Of a DNA stretch of 64,000 bases, positions 48,295-59,767 are shown piece by piece. The notes below the pieces were generated by a model. The model ran no database searches. It saw only the letters and a program-made list of their open reading frames with translations, and was not told the DNA's origin. Every line of letters starts with the position of its first letter. Position 1 is the first letter of the stretch. This DNA is from Geosiphon pyriformis (Eukaryota; Glomeromycota; Glomeromycetes; Archaeosporales; Geosiphonaceae), in the NCBI GenBank assembly GCA_016748015.1, contig JAAOMT010000620.1, forward strand, positions 36,940-100,939. The letters run 5' to 3'. Position numbers and translations under genes: made by a program.

Positions 48295-48495
48295 AAAGAG
48301 AAGTTAACAATGTTCCTCAAGATATGGATGGTTCTCAAACTGGTAATAATTTGTCTGCAAAGATTCTTCACTTCTACCTCAACCTCAATCTTCAACTCGA
48401 AACAATGGAGATTCCATTATAAAAATTAATAGTTCACCTTTAAATTCTAATAGCATTACACGTGTAAATGATTATAGTGCAAATTTACGCTAAAG
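48295..48495 (+). pseudogene. Ser/Asn/Gln-rich coding fragment
   Basis: Reads EVNNVPQDMDGSQTGNNLSA, then after a one-base frameshift DSSLLPQPQSSTRNNGD and SSPLNSNSITRVNDYSANLR before TAA. The composition is that of a disordered low-complexity region of a fungal regulatory protein. No domain is seen and nothing upstream or downstream can be attached. Confidence 0.35.
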
Positions 48496-49084
48496 AAACG
48501 GTATTAAAAATCATTTAAATAAAACTTATATCTTTTATCACAATCAAAAACATTTCTTATATTATATTTTCTATTAATTTTTGTAATTAAGTGTGCCTTT
48601 TATATGATGTTAACTCGTTTTCATTTATTGCTAAATATAATGTTGTCTTTGACAATTAACAAACTCAATTATCAGAACCATTAAGTTTTTTGATATCTAA
48701 GAAATATACAAAAATAAATATTTATACATTATTATATTTTTATTAATTGTTTAACTTAAAAATAAATAAATTTAAATTTTTACATAAAACATAATTTTTT
48801 TAAATTATAAAAGAATAGCCAAAATTGGTTGCAACTCTTCAAAATATGGCTTTAATACGAAAATCAAAAATATATTTTTTTATTGTAAAGAAATACAGTA
48901 TAGCCTATATATACATATACATACAAAAAATAATTTATAAACAAAAGATTTTTGTAAAAAGTTTAAAGACATGTTGAAATCAAAGTAATAAAATAACAAC
49001 TACTATCTAATACTTCTTTTATATTGCTTATTTCCCTTTCCCAATTCCTTATCTTCAAGTATCTGAACATCTGTAGATAAAAGA

Positions 49085-49354
49085 TTATTTATTGGCATTC
49101 ATATATCTTATCTTTTCCTCTTCTTGATTTGTATTGTTAATTAGCCTAAAAAGTGATTGCTTGCTTTTGTGATTCATTGAATAAAAAAAATGATTGAAAA
49201 GCACAGCAATACCTGTTATTGATTCTAAGAATTGTTGAGTGAGGCATAGAATAATAACAGCAGTGTTATTTTGTTGACAATTACGAACTATTTTTTTACC
49301 TTCAGATTTCTCAGAAAAGATTAAACGACTGTGATTTTGAGACTCATCATGCAC
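49085..49354 (-). other. Possible small ORF, 89 codons
   Basis: Starts with an ATG and has a charged N-terminus (SEKSEGKKIVRNCQQ), a hydrophobic middle (AVIILCLTQQFL, ITGIAVLFNHFF) and a charged C-terminus. The composition is slightly better than the flanks. No family recognised; it could be chance or a fragment. Confidence 0.22.
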
Positions 49355-50197
49355 ATTGAATCCTTACAAATTCAATTTGTTTCTTTGATTGAATTTCCCC
49401 TTTGATCATTTCTATCACTTTCAATAGTCTTTTTATTTGCTATTTATTAGCTTGTTACTCCAACCCGTAACAATATCATCAAAATGAATACACTTTTTCA
49501 AGAATATTCAATCTATTATTGCGAGAATATTGATTGTTTAAATAGTCAATTAACATTATAAAAAAGATTTTATATCTTTCTATTAACTTCTTTGAATATT
49601 TAGCTCTTTTAATAATATTTTTAATCGATTGAATAGAGAATCAACTTTTTAATTGATTAGGAAAATACCAACCCAATCTCCTATTTCAGATTAGGTTTAA
49701 TTATTGTGCTTTTAAATATCTAACAATAAAAAACTTTTTACTCCAGAAAATTATTGATTACAAAAACATCACTTAGAAATATAAAATTTATTTAACTACT
49801 CAAGATTATTTTAAATAGGTCAAAATTTAAGTATTATAAAAAATAGAAATCAATCTGAAATAAATTTTTAAAATTAACGAGAGAATTTTGGTAGCTAGTT
49901 GAATTACAAATCTTTTTTTGACATTTAATAAGATATTATTTTAGATTTATTAAGCTAGCTTGATTGCTTATGTTAATAAATTAAGGGCTTCTGTTTTATC
50001 ATATCTCTAAAAGTTAAGGATTTAATGGTAAATACATGTAACGAGGATGGTATGATTGATTTTGTTGGAAAAAATAATATTCCATTTTTTTATTAATAAA
50101 AAAATAATAAAAATAGTGATAGATTTCCTTTAGCTAAAAATAAGATAATTCCTTTGACACTTTAAGCATTATTTCTACAATTCATGAAAAATAAAGA

Positions 50198-50473
50198 TTG
50201 AAATTTAGAGAAAACAGAAATAATAAGATTTTATTTATAAAATCATTAAAACTGAGGCAAAGTATCTCTGCAAAGAATTCTTATGTAGAGCTAAATAATA
50301 GAACTATTAAAGTGGATGTTTTTGAAAGCATATTTAATCAAAAATATAAAAATTATTTTGTTGTCATCGATAATAATTTTGTGAAAGATCCACAATATAA
50401 TGAAGTCATCAAGGAAATTCGTAGAAATTTAAAACAGGTAGGTCTTTCATTCATTCAATTAAAAAAATGCTAA
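50198..50473 (+). other. Possible coding fragment, 91 codons, no ATG
   Basis: The open frame begins at a TTG and holds KVDVFESIFNQKY and FVVIDNNFVKDPQYNEVIKE, followed by a Lys-rich end. Length and amphipathic pattern are unusual for such A+T-rich DNA, so it may be an exon or a relic. Unrecognised. Confidence 0.22.
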
Positions 50474-52028
50474 AGTAATAAGTAGTTTTAGTTTTGGCAA
50501 GTCAGTAATTCAAACCATAAAATTTAAATCGCTAAAAATATTTTGCAAAACATAATTTTTAATATTATAAGTTTGGTTTTAAATCTTATTAAAGAGCAAT
50601 GTAGAAAAAAAAATGTCCAAATATTTGAATAATTCATATAATTTATGAAAAAAGAGTGACAAAGTATCTTAATGAAAAGATAGCGCAAATTTGTGATAAA
50701 AATTAATCTAAAGAAAATATCTTATTAAAAATATTCAAATAAAAACTTTAATTTTCATTTAATTTATGTTTACACTATTAAAATGTAAATTAATTGTTTT
50801 TGTACTTATTAAAAATTCTAAAGTAAAACTCTCAACTTTATAGATGTTGATTAAAATTGGAATAACAATTTTTAAATAAAGAATATATTTTTATCAACAG
50901 ATTTAATATTCCCAATTTTTTGGTTGAAATAGTCGTGTTTAAAAAATTGTTTCAATTTAATTTTGGTTTCAGTCTTAATTTTTTATGATCCACAAAACAA
51001 AAAAAAGACTTCAAATAATTTTTTATTCATAAAATGCTTTTAAAATAGATATTATATGTTTTTTAATTATAGAATTATTTATTAAACAAACAGTTTAAGA
51101 TGTTAGAATATGTTTACCATATAAAGAATTTAAAAATTTTAAAGCTGAATCTGGATTTAAGATGATAATTCAGAATGTTTTTATCGGATTTTCTTAGGAC
51201 AAGTTTTTATGATCAACATCCTATATAAGAGTGACTTGCACTATTTGATTTTATTTAAATTTTTTGGGAATGCAATACTTGTAAACAAATAAATCAATTC
51301 AAAAAGCATCTTCTTGGTTTTAAGAATATTATTGCGTTCATTATAGTTTATAGTTTGGAAAAAAACATGAAATTGCAAAAGTTCATAAACGAATAATATT
51401 TAGGAAAAAAAGTCAAGCCAAAATTTGCACAAAACTCTTAAAATAATTTAAACATGTGATTAGACAGAACATTGCTTCAGAAAATATTTTTTCTTAGGCA
51501 TTTTTAAATCTTTAAATTTAAACTTAAAATAAAATATTAATAAAATATTTTATTTACAAAACTTTTAATAACTTTTCTTGCCTAAATTTGGTAAACTTTA
51601 AATTTTAAAATTATTTTTAACACTCTAAAAATTCCAAAAAAAGGAATATAATTTAAGTTTACAAAGTTTTTTACTAAATTTTTTAACAATTAACATTAAG
51701 AAATTGAGAATATACTTTCAAAGAACTTTTGATAAAAAATATATTAAATTTTATGATTTCTATAAATCAATATTCAATACCAAGTAAAAGTAAGAACTTT
51801 TTAAATTAATATCAATTATAAAAAGATTATTATTCTTAATTATATTGTTAATACTGTATTTTAATCTTATTAAAAAATTTAATACATCTAAGATTACAAA
51901 TTAGCTTATATAATACAATATTTCTGTAAATTTTTTCATATCTTAAAAAATCTGTTGAATATAAAATTATTTTGAAATAATTTGAATTAGTTCAGACAAA
52001 AATAGTCATTTTTGCTATAAGTAGATTC
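50474..52028. other. A+T-rich spacer, no gene seen
   Basis: No coding or repeat feature up to the LINE insertion. Confidence 0.5.
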
Positions 52029-52043
52029 TTTTTTTTTTTTTTT

Positions 52044-52164
52044 ATTGCTTAACGAGTGAGGTCCAAACACTACCTAGTATTATACATCAAGGAATTGATC
52101 TAAACTAGGCATGAATCATGCACTTTTTACATGTGATCAACCACTCGGGCCAATCAGAACAATA
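52044..52164 (-). promoter_or_regulatory. LINE 3' UTR with conserved stem-loop
   Basis: After the ORF2 stop the sense strand reads GAGTGGTTGATCACATGTAA AAAGTGCATGATTCATGC, with a CATG..CATG stem around a short A-rich loop, then about 60 bases to the poly(A). The same block is found at the ends of four other insertions in the window (9.4, 23.3, 39.3 and 61.6 kb). It is probably the structure bound by the reverse transcriptase for priming; that role is inference from other LINEs. Confidence 0.6.
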
Positions 52165-55100
52165 CTATGCAGCTATATAAACTAACACCGATTCATTTAT
52201 ACCTAAAAAGAACAAGCAAGACTTACGAAAACCAAAATGAACACCTAAAGCATTAGTAATGCCAAGTAATCTAACCACCCCTGCAGAGAACCTTGAAGCC
52301 AAACCATGAACCAAGATGATGGCTGAACCATCTAACAAGATCAGTCTATTCTTCTCCATATACGCATGATACTTAGCACGAACTGACCAGACATCCTCCC
52401 TGAAAGCAAGACCAAGAGAGTGCACAAACTTGACAATCTCCAAAACAGCAATCTTGGGGTTGTGAAAGACGGAAACAGCTTTGCAAAACCACTCATTGAA
52501 AACAAAGTCCTTAAAAAGAGCCATGAACACAGAGAAATCAGAAACACTGAATGATAACAGTTGCAATATACCCAAAGAAGAATGAAAGGAACCAGAAAGT
52601 GCCTTCCAGAACTCTACATAAGAATCCAACAGCTGACGTTAAACAGACTCATCAACCTTGCAAGAGAACATATGATTTGACACCTCCACCTCACCACAAT
52701 ACAAGCACAACACACTAGGATAACGTCTATTATAGAGGCACTTTTGAACCACAACTGGCAGCTGATGGTGTAAAGACTTTATAAAGTAAGTATGCATACT
52801 GGACAAAGACCTGCTGGTAAAATCTGCAGCCATGTGTAAATCAGGATGCCATATCAATAATAAGCAGAGCCAATCAACCTCAGAAGACAAGCTGTCCACC
52901 AAAACTCCAGAACCAGAACCAACCTCCCATTGTACATGACAAATAGAATGATAAATATTATGAACAAAATGTCTCAAATTTCCAGAAACAATACCACCAT
53001 CAGCTGACAAGAAGTGCTCACTCAAGTAAGGGGGAAGATACCAATTGGAGAAAGAAACGGCATCAGCGATCATGTCAGCATGCTTGTTTCCTGAAACACC
53101 AGAATGACCTTTCACCTTGTGAAAGCTAACCCTCAACTTCTTATTGCAAATCATGTTGACAATATGACAACGTTCGACCCAACACTGATTATGATAATTG
53201 GGATACACTAGATCCAACTCCGACCTGCAAGCATTCAAAGCCAATTGACTATCTAAGAACAAACAAACAAAGCTTGATGAGGGAACACACTCTAGAGCCA
53301 AGGCAACAGCCTGCAATTCCACCAAAGTAAACAACATCAAACCCAATATACTAACCCCCAAACCCAAACCAATGTCCTCAAAAAAAACAGCAGTGCCAGC
53401 TTTACAGCCAACCATGCCAAGATTACTAAGAGACCCATCCGTATATACTGACAGGCTGCTAGCACCAGTTGCCAAGAGATGATCACAAACAAACACAAAT
53501 TCACCAGACTTAAGAATGTTTGAAGGACCACCATCACCCAAAACTAAAGACTGAGTGTGAGAAAATCCCACACTATTGAGAAACAAAACAGAATGTTTGA
53601 ACCACTCAGGAACTGGGCCACGGGGGTCCAATTTCTTCCACTGCTTGAAAATGTACCAATCATAGACAGCACTATGACAGTCACGAAGTTGATCCACAAA
53701 GGCAATACTATACTGCCAAAGAGAAGGGAGAAACCTGAGAAACCTTGACTCGCCCAGAATCTTAAACATAGGCACTTCACCATGAGACCAAAAAGAACTA
53801 ACTAAAGAGCCACCCAGAGACACATTGCAATCAAGAAAAACACAAACCATGTCTGTCAGAAAATTATTAGATGCACTGACATGAATACAAACAGGAGAAC
53901 TCAATAGATGAACAGGGCACCAACACAGAACTTGCAAGTCATGAGACCTGTAGAAAAACAAACGACTCAAGATACCACCAGAGTTTGCAAAACTGACAAA
54001 GGAAGCAATCTTGTTCTCAGATTGAACTTGAAAAAATGACTTTAAACCATAAAACGAAGGGTAATAAATTGCATCATTAGGGAAATCAAGCAGCAAACCA
54101 GACTTGAGCTTCAAACCTTTATGAATCAAAGCATCCCACTTGTTGTACATGCCAACAGAAATAAAACTGAACTGAGTTCTATAGCTGACTATTGGATGCA
54201 GAACTGCTAATACCAAATACAAGAACTGCTTATCTGTGACTGTCTTCTTCAACACCAGATTGGTGAAAAAGCGAATGTCCGAATGTGCCTTAACCAAGCT
54301 AGACTTCGAAAAATTTTTAGTCAATAGAAAGATGCCCAGATATCGGTGAGATTCCTCCTTTTTGGCAATAGAAATGGGTAAATCACTGATAGAAAGAAAG
54401 GGATTGCTAACTCTGCTATTGATAGGAATGACTACCGTTTTGTCATTATTAATAGAGATGTCATTGACACAAAAAAATTTACTAGTGACATTGAGAATAT
54501 GTTGAGTAGCCGTCTGACTGCTGCCAACCCAAATCGTATCATCAACAAAAACACCAGTGGCAAAAAAAGAAGAAAACCCAGCCTGGGATTTGGAACAATC
54601 ATTCTTGGAAACAAAGTGAGAATTCAATCTATACCTACATACACTCTCCTGTCTTTTGACTTCACACAAAAGAGAGTCATAAAATATGCGTCAGAGAAGA
54701 GAAGAGAAGACCTCTTCCTGGTCCAAACTATCATGCACATGATAACCACTTGTCAATCCAAAATCAGTCATGACTTGATTGGTACAATCCCTATAAATAC
54801 TGCCAAAAAACCGAATAAATTTGCTACATATCTTAATCCTGACCAAATTCTTTTCGAGATGCTCCCAGCCAACCGAGTTATACGCCTTTTACATGTTCTG
54901 TAGAACCAGCCAGAGCTTCTTGTTTTTTTCCAAAGCATCTTCGACTACCGAACCAATTGCAAAAATAGGAGACTGGATTGTTGTACTTTTCAGAACCAAA
55001 AAATTGGCCCCCCGAAGCACATCAAAAGTACTGCATGCCAAAGAAATCCTGTCAGAAAGGATCTTAGAAAGAATCTTGTGAGCCGTTTTGATTAAAGCAA

Positions 55101-56853
55101 TAGGACGTGTGTTCGTCAAAACACCTTCCCACTTATAAGGTTTGGGAATCATTGAGACCTATGCTTCCTTCCAAGAGCTGGGCACTAATTCACTAAACAA
55201 ACAAGAGTTCAAGAGCACCAACAACATATCTAAAACTGACCTATCACAATGTTTCCAAAGCTCATTTGAAATACCTGACAAACCAGCCGCTTTACCATCC
55301 GGAAGATCAGAAACCACTTCAAAGAACTTATCATACTCAATCAAACACATGACACCAGAAAAAGCTTCATCAAAAACATACTCTAGCAGCCAATATTGAA
55401 GGCGCCAATCATCCGAGACATTATCAATTACCCAACGTTTCCTAGTCCAACTTTTTATGATCGCATCCACTTTGGACTTGACCTGCTCAGGTTCTAAAAT
55501 CAAATTATCATCAACTACCAAATAATCCAGCACAACCTTACAAAATGGGTGCTCCAACACACTTCTTATTGTATGATCTTTATCTACTTCAAAGCTTTCC
55601 ATTCTCTTGTCTATTGCAGACTTGATGTTAGCATCTTTAGTACTCTGAAATTCAATGAGCTTGAATGCCCGATAAGATTTTCTGACACCAAAAAGAGCAG
55701 AACAAACATAATCAGATTCTACACCAGAGTCCACCAGATCCTGAATGACCAAAGCACTGACACTGTCCAGAGAAGCCCAACACTTCATGAAAGAAGCAAA
55801 ATCTACAGCACACCTTACACGAAATGCCTTAATAATTTTTGAAACCAGAAGCTCCAACTTGTGAAACCTTGAAAACTCTTTGGTAAAGACATCATTAAAT
55901 TTCTTGAACCACTTTTTCTTGAACACTTTATTAGCCGAAAGAACCATTATCTTGCAAACAACATCCCACATTACATCCAAATCCGAAAACCCCACAGAAA
56001 CAGTAAACTCATCTGAGAACATTGTTGCATTAGCCAACGTGGCACACTTAAAATTGATCCATATACTCTCATCTGTACTCTTGAAATTGAACTTCCATCT
56101 GTCTCTGTTTGCTTGTTTGCGAAAAAAGTTCAATTGCATATCCAAAAGTCTACCTAGACTCAAAGACACCAAAACAGCTTGATGATCTGTGTCAAAATGC
56201 TCACTAACACCCGAAACATTATGATGTACCATCACATTGACCAGATTTGGAGAGACAAACACGTAATCAATCATCCTCTTGACATCTCTAGAATTCTCCC
56301 AAGTGGGCATTTTCACAGCCAGGCTTCCAACCAAAGAATTAATCAATCTCAAATCAAGGCACTTCTTGAAACTCGCACACTTACGAGAGCCGTTTTTATT
56401 AAAATCGCCGCTGAGGATAACAAAGGAAGACTCGTTAACAGCTTTTGCAATGATAGAGTTGATTTTGCCTGCCTGAAAGAACCAGACTGCTGAAGAAGCA
56501 CCAGCGTAAAGTTCCAAAATTGACACAGATAGCTTATTCTTAAAAAGTAACTTGATAGACATGAGCCAACCTGGCACCTCAGACACCTTGCACATATGTT
56601 TCGCCAAAAAAAAGTTCATAACTACCACCACACCAGCACCCAGATACCCAGAATCCAAGCCAGTAGTAAACACCCAAACTCCATCAAACTTGTTAATAAT
56701 TCAGGGTCAAACCTTATCCTTTAACTTAATTTCAGTAAAAATAGAGATTGAATTGTCTATGTTCTTATGCCAATGAATGACATCACTCTGCTTCACAGGG
56801 TTGTTTATTCTCCTAACATTGCATATAGCAACTTTCCATATTAATTCACTCAT
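52165..56853 (-). pseudogene. LINE ORF2: endonuclease, reverse transcriptase, RNase H, six stops
   Basis: 1562 codons in a single frame from ATG 56853. The AP-type endonuclease has FTEIKL (catalytic Glu), LSGDFN at about 148-152 and DTDHQA at about 221-226. The reverse transcriptase spans about 480-900, with motif A LVLQNM-stop-KAYNSV near 650 (the catalytic Asp reads Asn) and FVDD at 769-771. RNase H has YTDGS at about 1139, ELQAVALALE, FLDSQLAL and HKVKGHSG..HADMIAD, so all four acidic residues and the His are present. The C-terminal zinc knuckle is CLYCx7Hx3C near 1383, and the ORF ends in YIAA. Stops: TGA at 56707 and 56701, a stop at 55159, TAA at 54889, TGA at 54691 and TAA at 52639. 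At least three probably replace Trp. No frameshifts. The element cannot encode an active RT. Confidence 0.88.
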
Positions 56854-58655
56854 TGGGAGAGGGATTGGAAGTTCGCACTACTAGCCAAAACCAGACTATT
56901 GAAACAAGTGGACAAGCTCAACACAGATTTGGAGAGGCCTTCCAACATATTTTCTAACTTGACAACATGGGGGGATGTAGACAAGTCCACAATTGTGGCA
57001 GACTTATGGCCATTGGCCATACTCAAGTCCATTTTCACTGTCACATTACTTTCCAAATTCTGTGGTGGGAAAGTCACTGGCAGCTGGCATCCATGACCAG
57101 GCTGGGGAACCACCAGCACGAGCAACTTTAATCTCTTAGTCAACTTATCAATTTGTCCTGCAAGACTGACAAGACCATTCTCAATATTAACCAATCTCTT
57201 TTTTAGATCTTTTGCAACAGGAGGGGTAGATTTACCATCAATGACGAAACCAAAATGTGTCTTACTACCAGAAAGGGAGAGAGCAGAGGAAGCACCAATC
57301 ACTGACACCCAAATTTTACCACCAAAAGCCAAAGGACGAGAAATAGGCACAGATTTCTTTGCATAAATTTTCGCCAATCTGGATTGGTCCTGAACCGAAA
57401 AGGAAGCCTTTCTGCCTCCTGCAATCCCAGCATCTTTGACTGATCTACAACTAAGTGAAGTATGACCAAAATTCTTACAAACCACACATGAAGCCAAAAA
57501 AAGATAAGACCAACAGAGACCAAAGCCTTTTATAACTGGGGTTGTTGCCATTGTATTAACTAATTCCACTTCTGAGCTAAAACACACAGTGGCACAGCAG
57601 GTGCGAGAATAACTGATGGGATTGCAATCAATGAAGCAGGTTTTTCCACCAATAGAACCAATAAAATCTCACAAATCATAAGCAGTGGTTCCCATAGGGA
57701 GAGTATATAACAAAGCTCTAAAATTATCCCTGGCATCCCATGATTGTTTGTTGATGTTAGTCCTGACTACCCGAACCATGTCTTTTCCAATAAGGATAGA
57801 CTACTTAGAGGCTAAAAAATCAGCCTGGTCTTGATCTTCTAATTCAATGATCACTTTTTGCCATAAACCCACCAACTGCATTTTGATCGACTTAATGATG
57901 CCAAATTCAGCCACAGTTGCACACACAGCCTCCAAAGATGTTTCCACAGGAATTTCTTTTAGCACAATTGCTCGATTTGTACAATTGTTGACAGGGCGCT
58001 TAAGATTGGTGTTTACTACAATACCATGGTCATTAGCCAGATTCACCACAGTCATCATCACCTCTTCAGAAGTGAACATAGTCCAAATAATTCCACCAAA
58101 TTTTGAGGGAGTAGAAACCCCCCCAAAACCATTCACACCAGAGAAAAGTTTTCTGACAAAATGTAGTTTTTCCTGTGATGATTTTCCAGAAACAGCCACA
58201 AGATCAATATCCAAAGCAAAGGATTTACGAACAGAAATTTGAACAGAAGATTTAAGCAGGAGAGGTGGTAGAAGGAGGATAGAATCATCTAAAACATCAT
58301 TATCATCATTGCTTTTTCTGCCGAAATTAATAGTATCTAGAGGCTTTCCAAGAACACGCTTGGTAACAATTCTCTTGGGACCTTTGGGTGTTGCCTCAGT
58401 GTTATCACCTCCAGACTCTCCTTTACTTTCAAGCTGAAAACTTGTTTTTTCAATCAGATATTCTTCCTCCATATCAACACTTTCTGACTCAGTAGTATTT
58501 CCACTCTCATGCCCAACCAAATTGCCAAAGATGCCACCTGTAGAGACACCAACCATCTTGACAGGTTTTTTCAACAACCCACTCTTGCGTTTCTTCTTGG
58601 AAGAGGAATCGACTACAGCTGTACCAAAAAGCAATTTTTTCTTGGACCCCTTCAT
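56850..58655 (-). pseudogene. LINE ORF1 (nucleic-acid-binding, CCHC), two stops
   Basis: From ATG at 58655 (frame open further up to about 58,748) to TGA at 56850: 601 codons in one frame. The N-terminal third is Lys/Ser-rich and acidic (MKGSKKKLLFG, KKKRKSGLLKKP). The middle contains a fold typical of LINE ORF1 proteins (VVNTNLKRP, RAIVLKEIPVETSLEAVCA, like an RRM). A zinc knuckle CVVCKNFGHTSLSC (Cx2Cx4Hx4C) lies at about residue 390-403. A Leu-rich C-terminal helix follows (LVNIENGLVSLAGQIDKL). Two stops interrupt it: TAG at 57801-57803 and TGA near 57,627. Its own TGA overlaps the ATG of ORF2 (ATGA). The protein would coat the element RNA. Confidence 0.82.
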
Positions 58656-58821
58656 AACAGAAATGCCACCGCTGACAGCAGCTTTGTATTCAAACAAAAA
58701 CAGTTTTGAAGTATCTAACTGAATAGTGACAAAAAATACGAGAAACAAAAAACTTCTTTCAAAATATGCACTTTTTCAGGACTTTGGGAAATAGGAGAAA
58801 AAGAAGTTTTTTTTTTTTTTT

Positions 58822-59767
58822 GTAATTTTGATTCTTAATAAATGTGTATTTTGAAAAATGGCTTAAAAAAATATAAAATCCATAAGACAAGAATCGAAAA
58901 TTTATTTGTCAGATTTATGAGTATAATTTTTGGTAATTTAAAAAGATATATTTAGTTATAAAGAATACTTGTTTTAGGAATACAATTTTTGTAAATAAAA
59001 AAATAATACCAAGATACTTTTAATTCTTGACTAATATTTTGTTCAATAGCTAGATGGCTTTTAGTTAAATTAATAGAATAAAACAATTAGTATTTTGTTA
59101 AGATATTTTTTACAATAGAAATTATATTTATCAAGAAGATATTGACACCTTTTTTTGAAACTTATTAAAAAAATCTGATAAAATTTATCAATTAAATGTT
59201 CCAGAAAGTATTTTTTATTTAAAATTACAAATAAGCACCTTTTTTCTTAATAAGATGCCAAAAATTTAGCATTTCATAAATAATGCATTAAAATAAATGC
59301 TATTATCCAAATAATGTCTTTTAAATATAAGAATTAATAGGTTTATTGCATTGAATTAGAAATTTAATGGTCTAATTACTTATTTTTATAATCTTAAAAT
59401 CTATCATTTCTCAGAATTCAATTAATTTGAAGTCTCTCATTTTCTATCTTGTTCAACAATTCAAGAAAACTATCTATTTCGAATTTACATTAATCTTAAT
59501 ATTCAAAGTCTTTGATTATTGCTATCTTTATTCTTTTACATATTAATAGCATTTAATCTTGATGAATATTATTCAGTATCTGAAAAATATCTATACCAAA
59601 AAGCCTAATTAAAAATTATTGTCTCTTTCAAGAGAAAGTAGTAGGTAAAAGTATAATATTTATGAATTTAAATAATTTTCTTATGATAGTTAATGCATTT
59701 TTAAAAACTGCAAATCTTAATAATTAATAAGCAACAACCTAATAAAATAAACAAAGAGTTTTCTAAG
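58822..59767. other. A+T-rich spacer, no gene seen
   Basis: No supportable feature; it would contain the promoter and 5' end of the F-box gene, but neither is clear. Confidence 0.45.

Larger units (their letters stand above)
52029..58821 (-). mobile_element. Full-length LINE (non-LTR retrotransposon)
   Basis: A 6.8-kb element on the minus strand with the complete order 5' UTR, ORF1 (CCHC), ORF2 (endonuclease, reverse transcriptase, RNase H, C-terminal zinc knuckle), 3' UTR with conserved stem-loop, poly(A). Both outer ends are 15-base T tracts on the plus strand (52029-52043 and 58807-58821); the first is the poly(A) tail, the second either a target-site duplicate or chance. ORF1 and ORF2 keep their frames from end to end without any indel; only single-base nonsense and missense changes break them, so insertion was fairly recent on the scale of the window. 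The G+C is far above that of the surroundings. The domain set (endonuclease plus RNase H) fits the I/Tad1-like group. Confidence 0.88.

Noticed and set aside
54499-56776. Many plus-strand frames of 65-134 codons
   Set aside because: All are shadows of LINE ORF2 on the minus strand, which has clear catalytic motifs.
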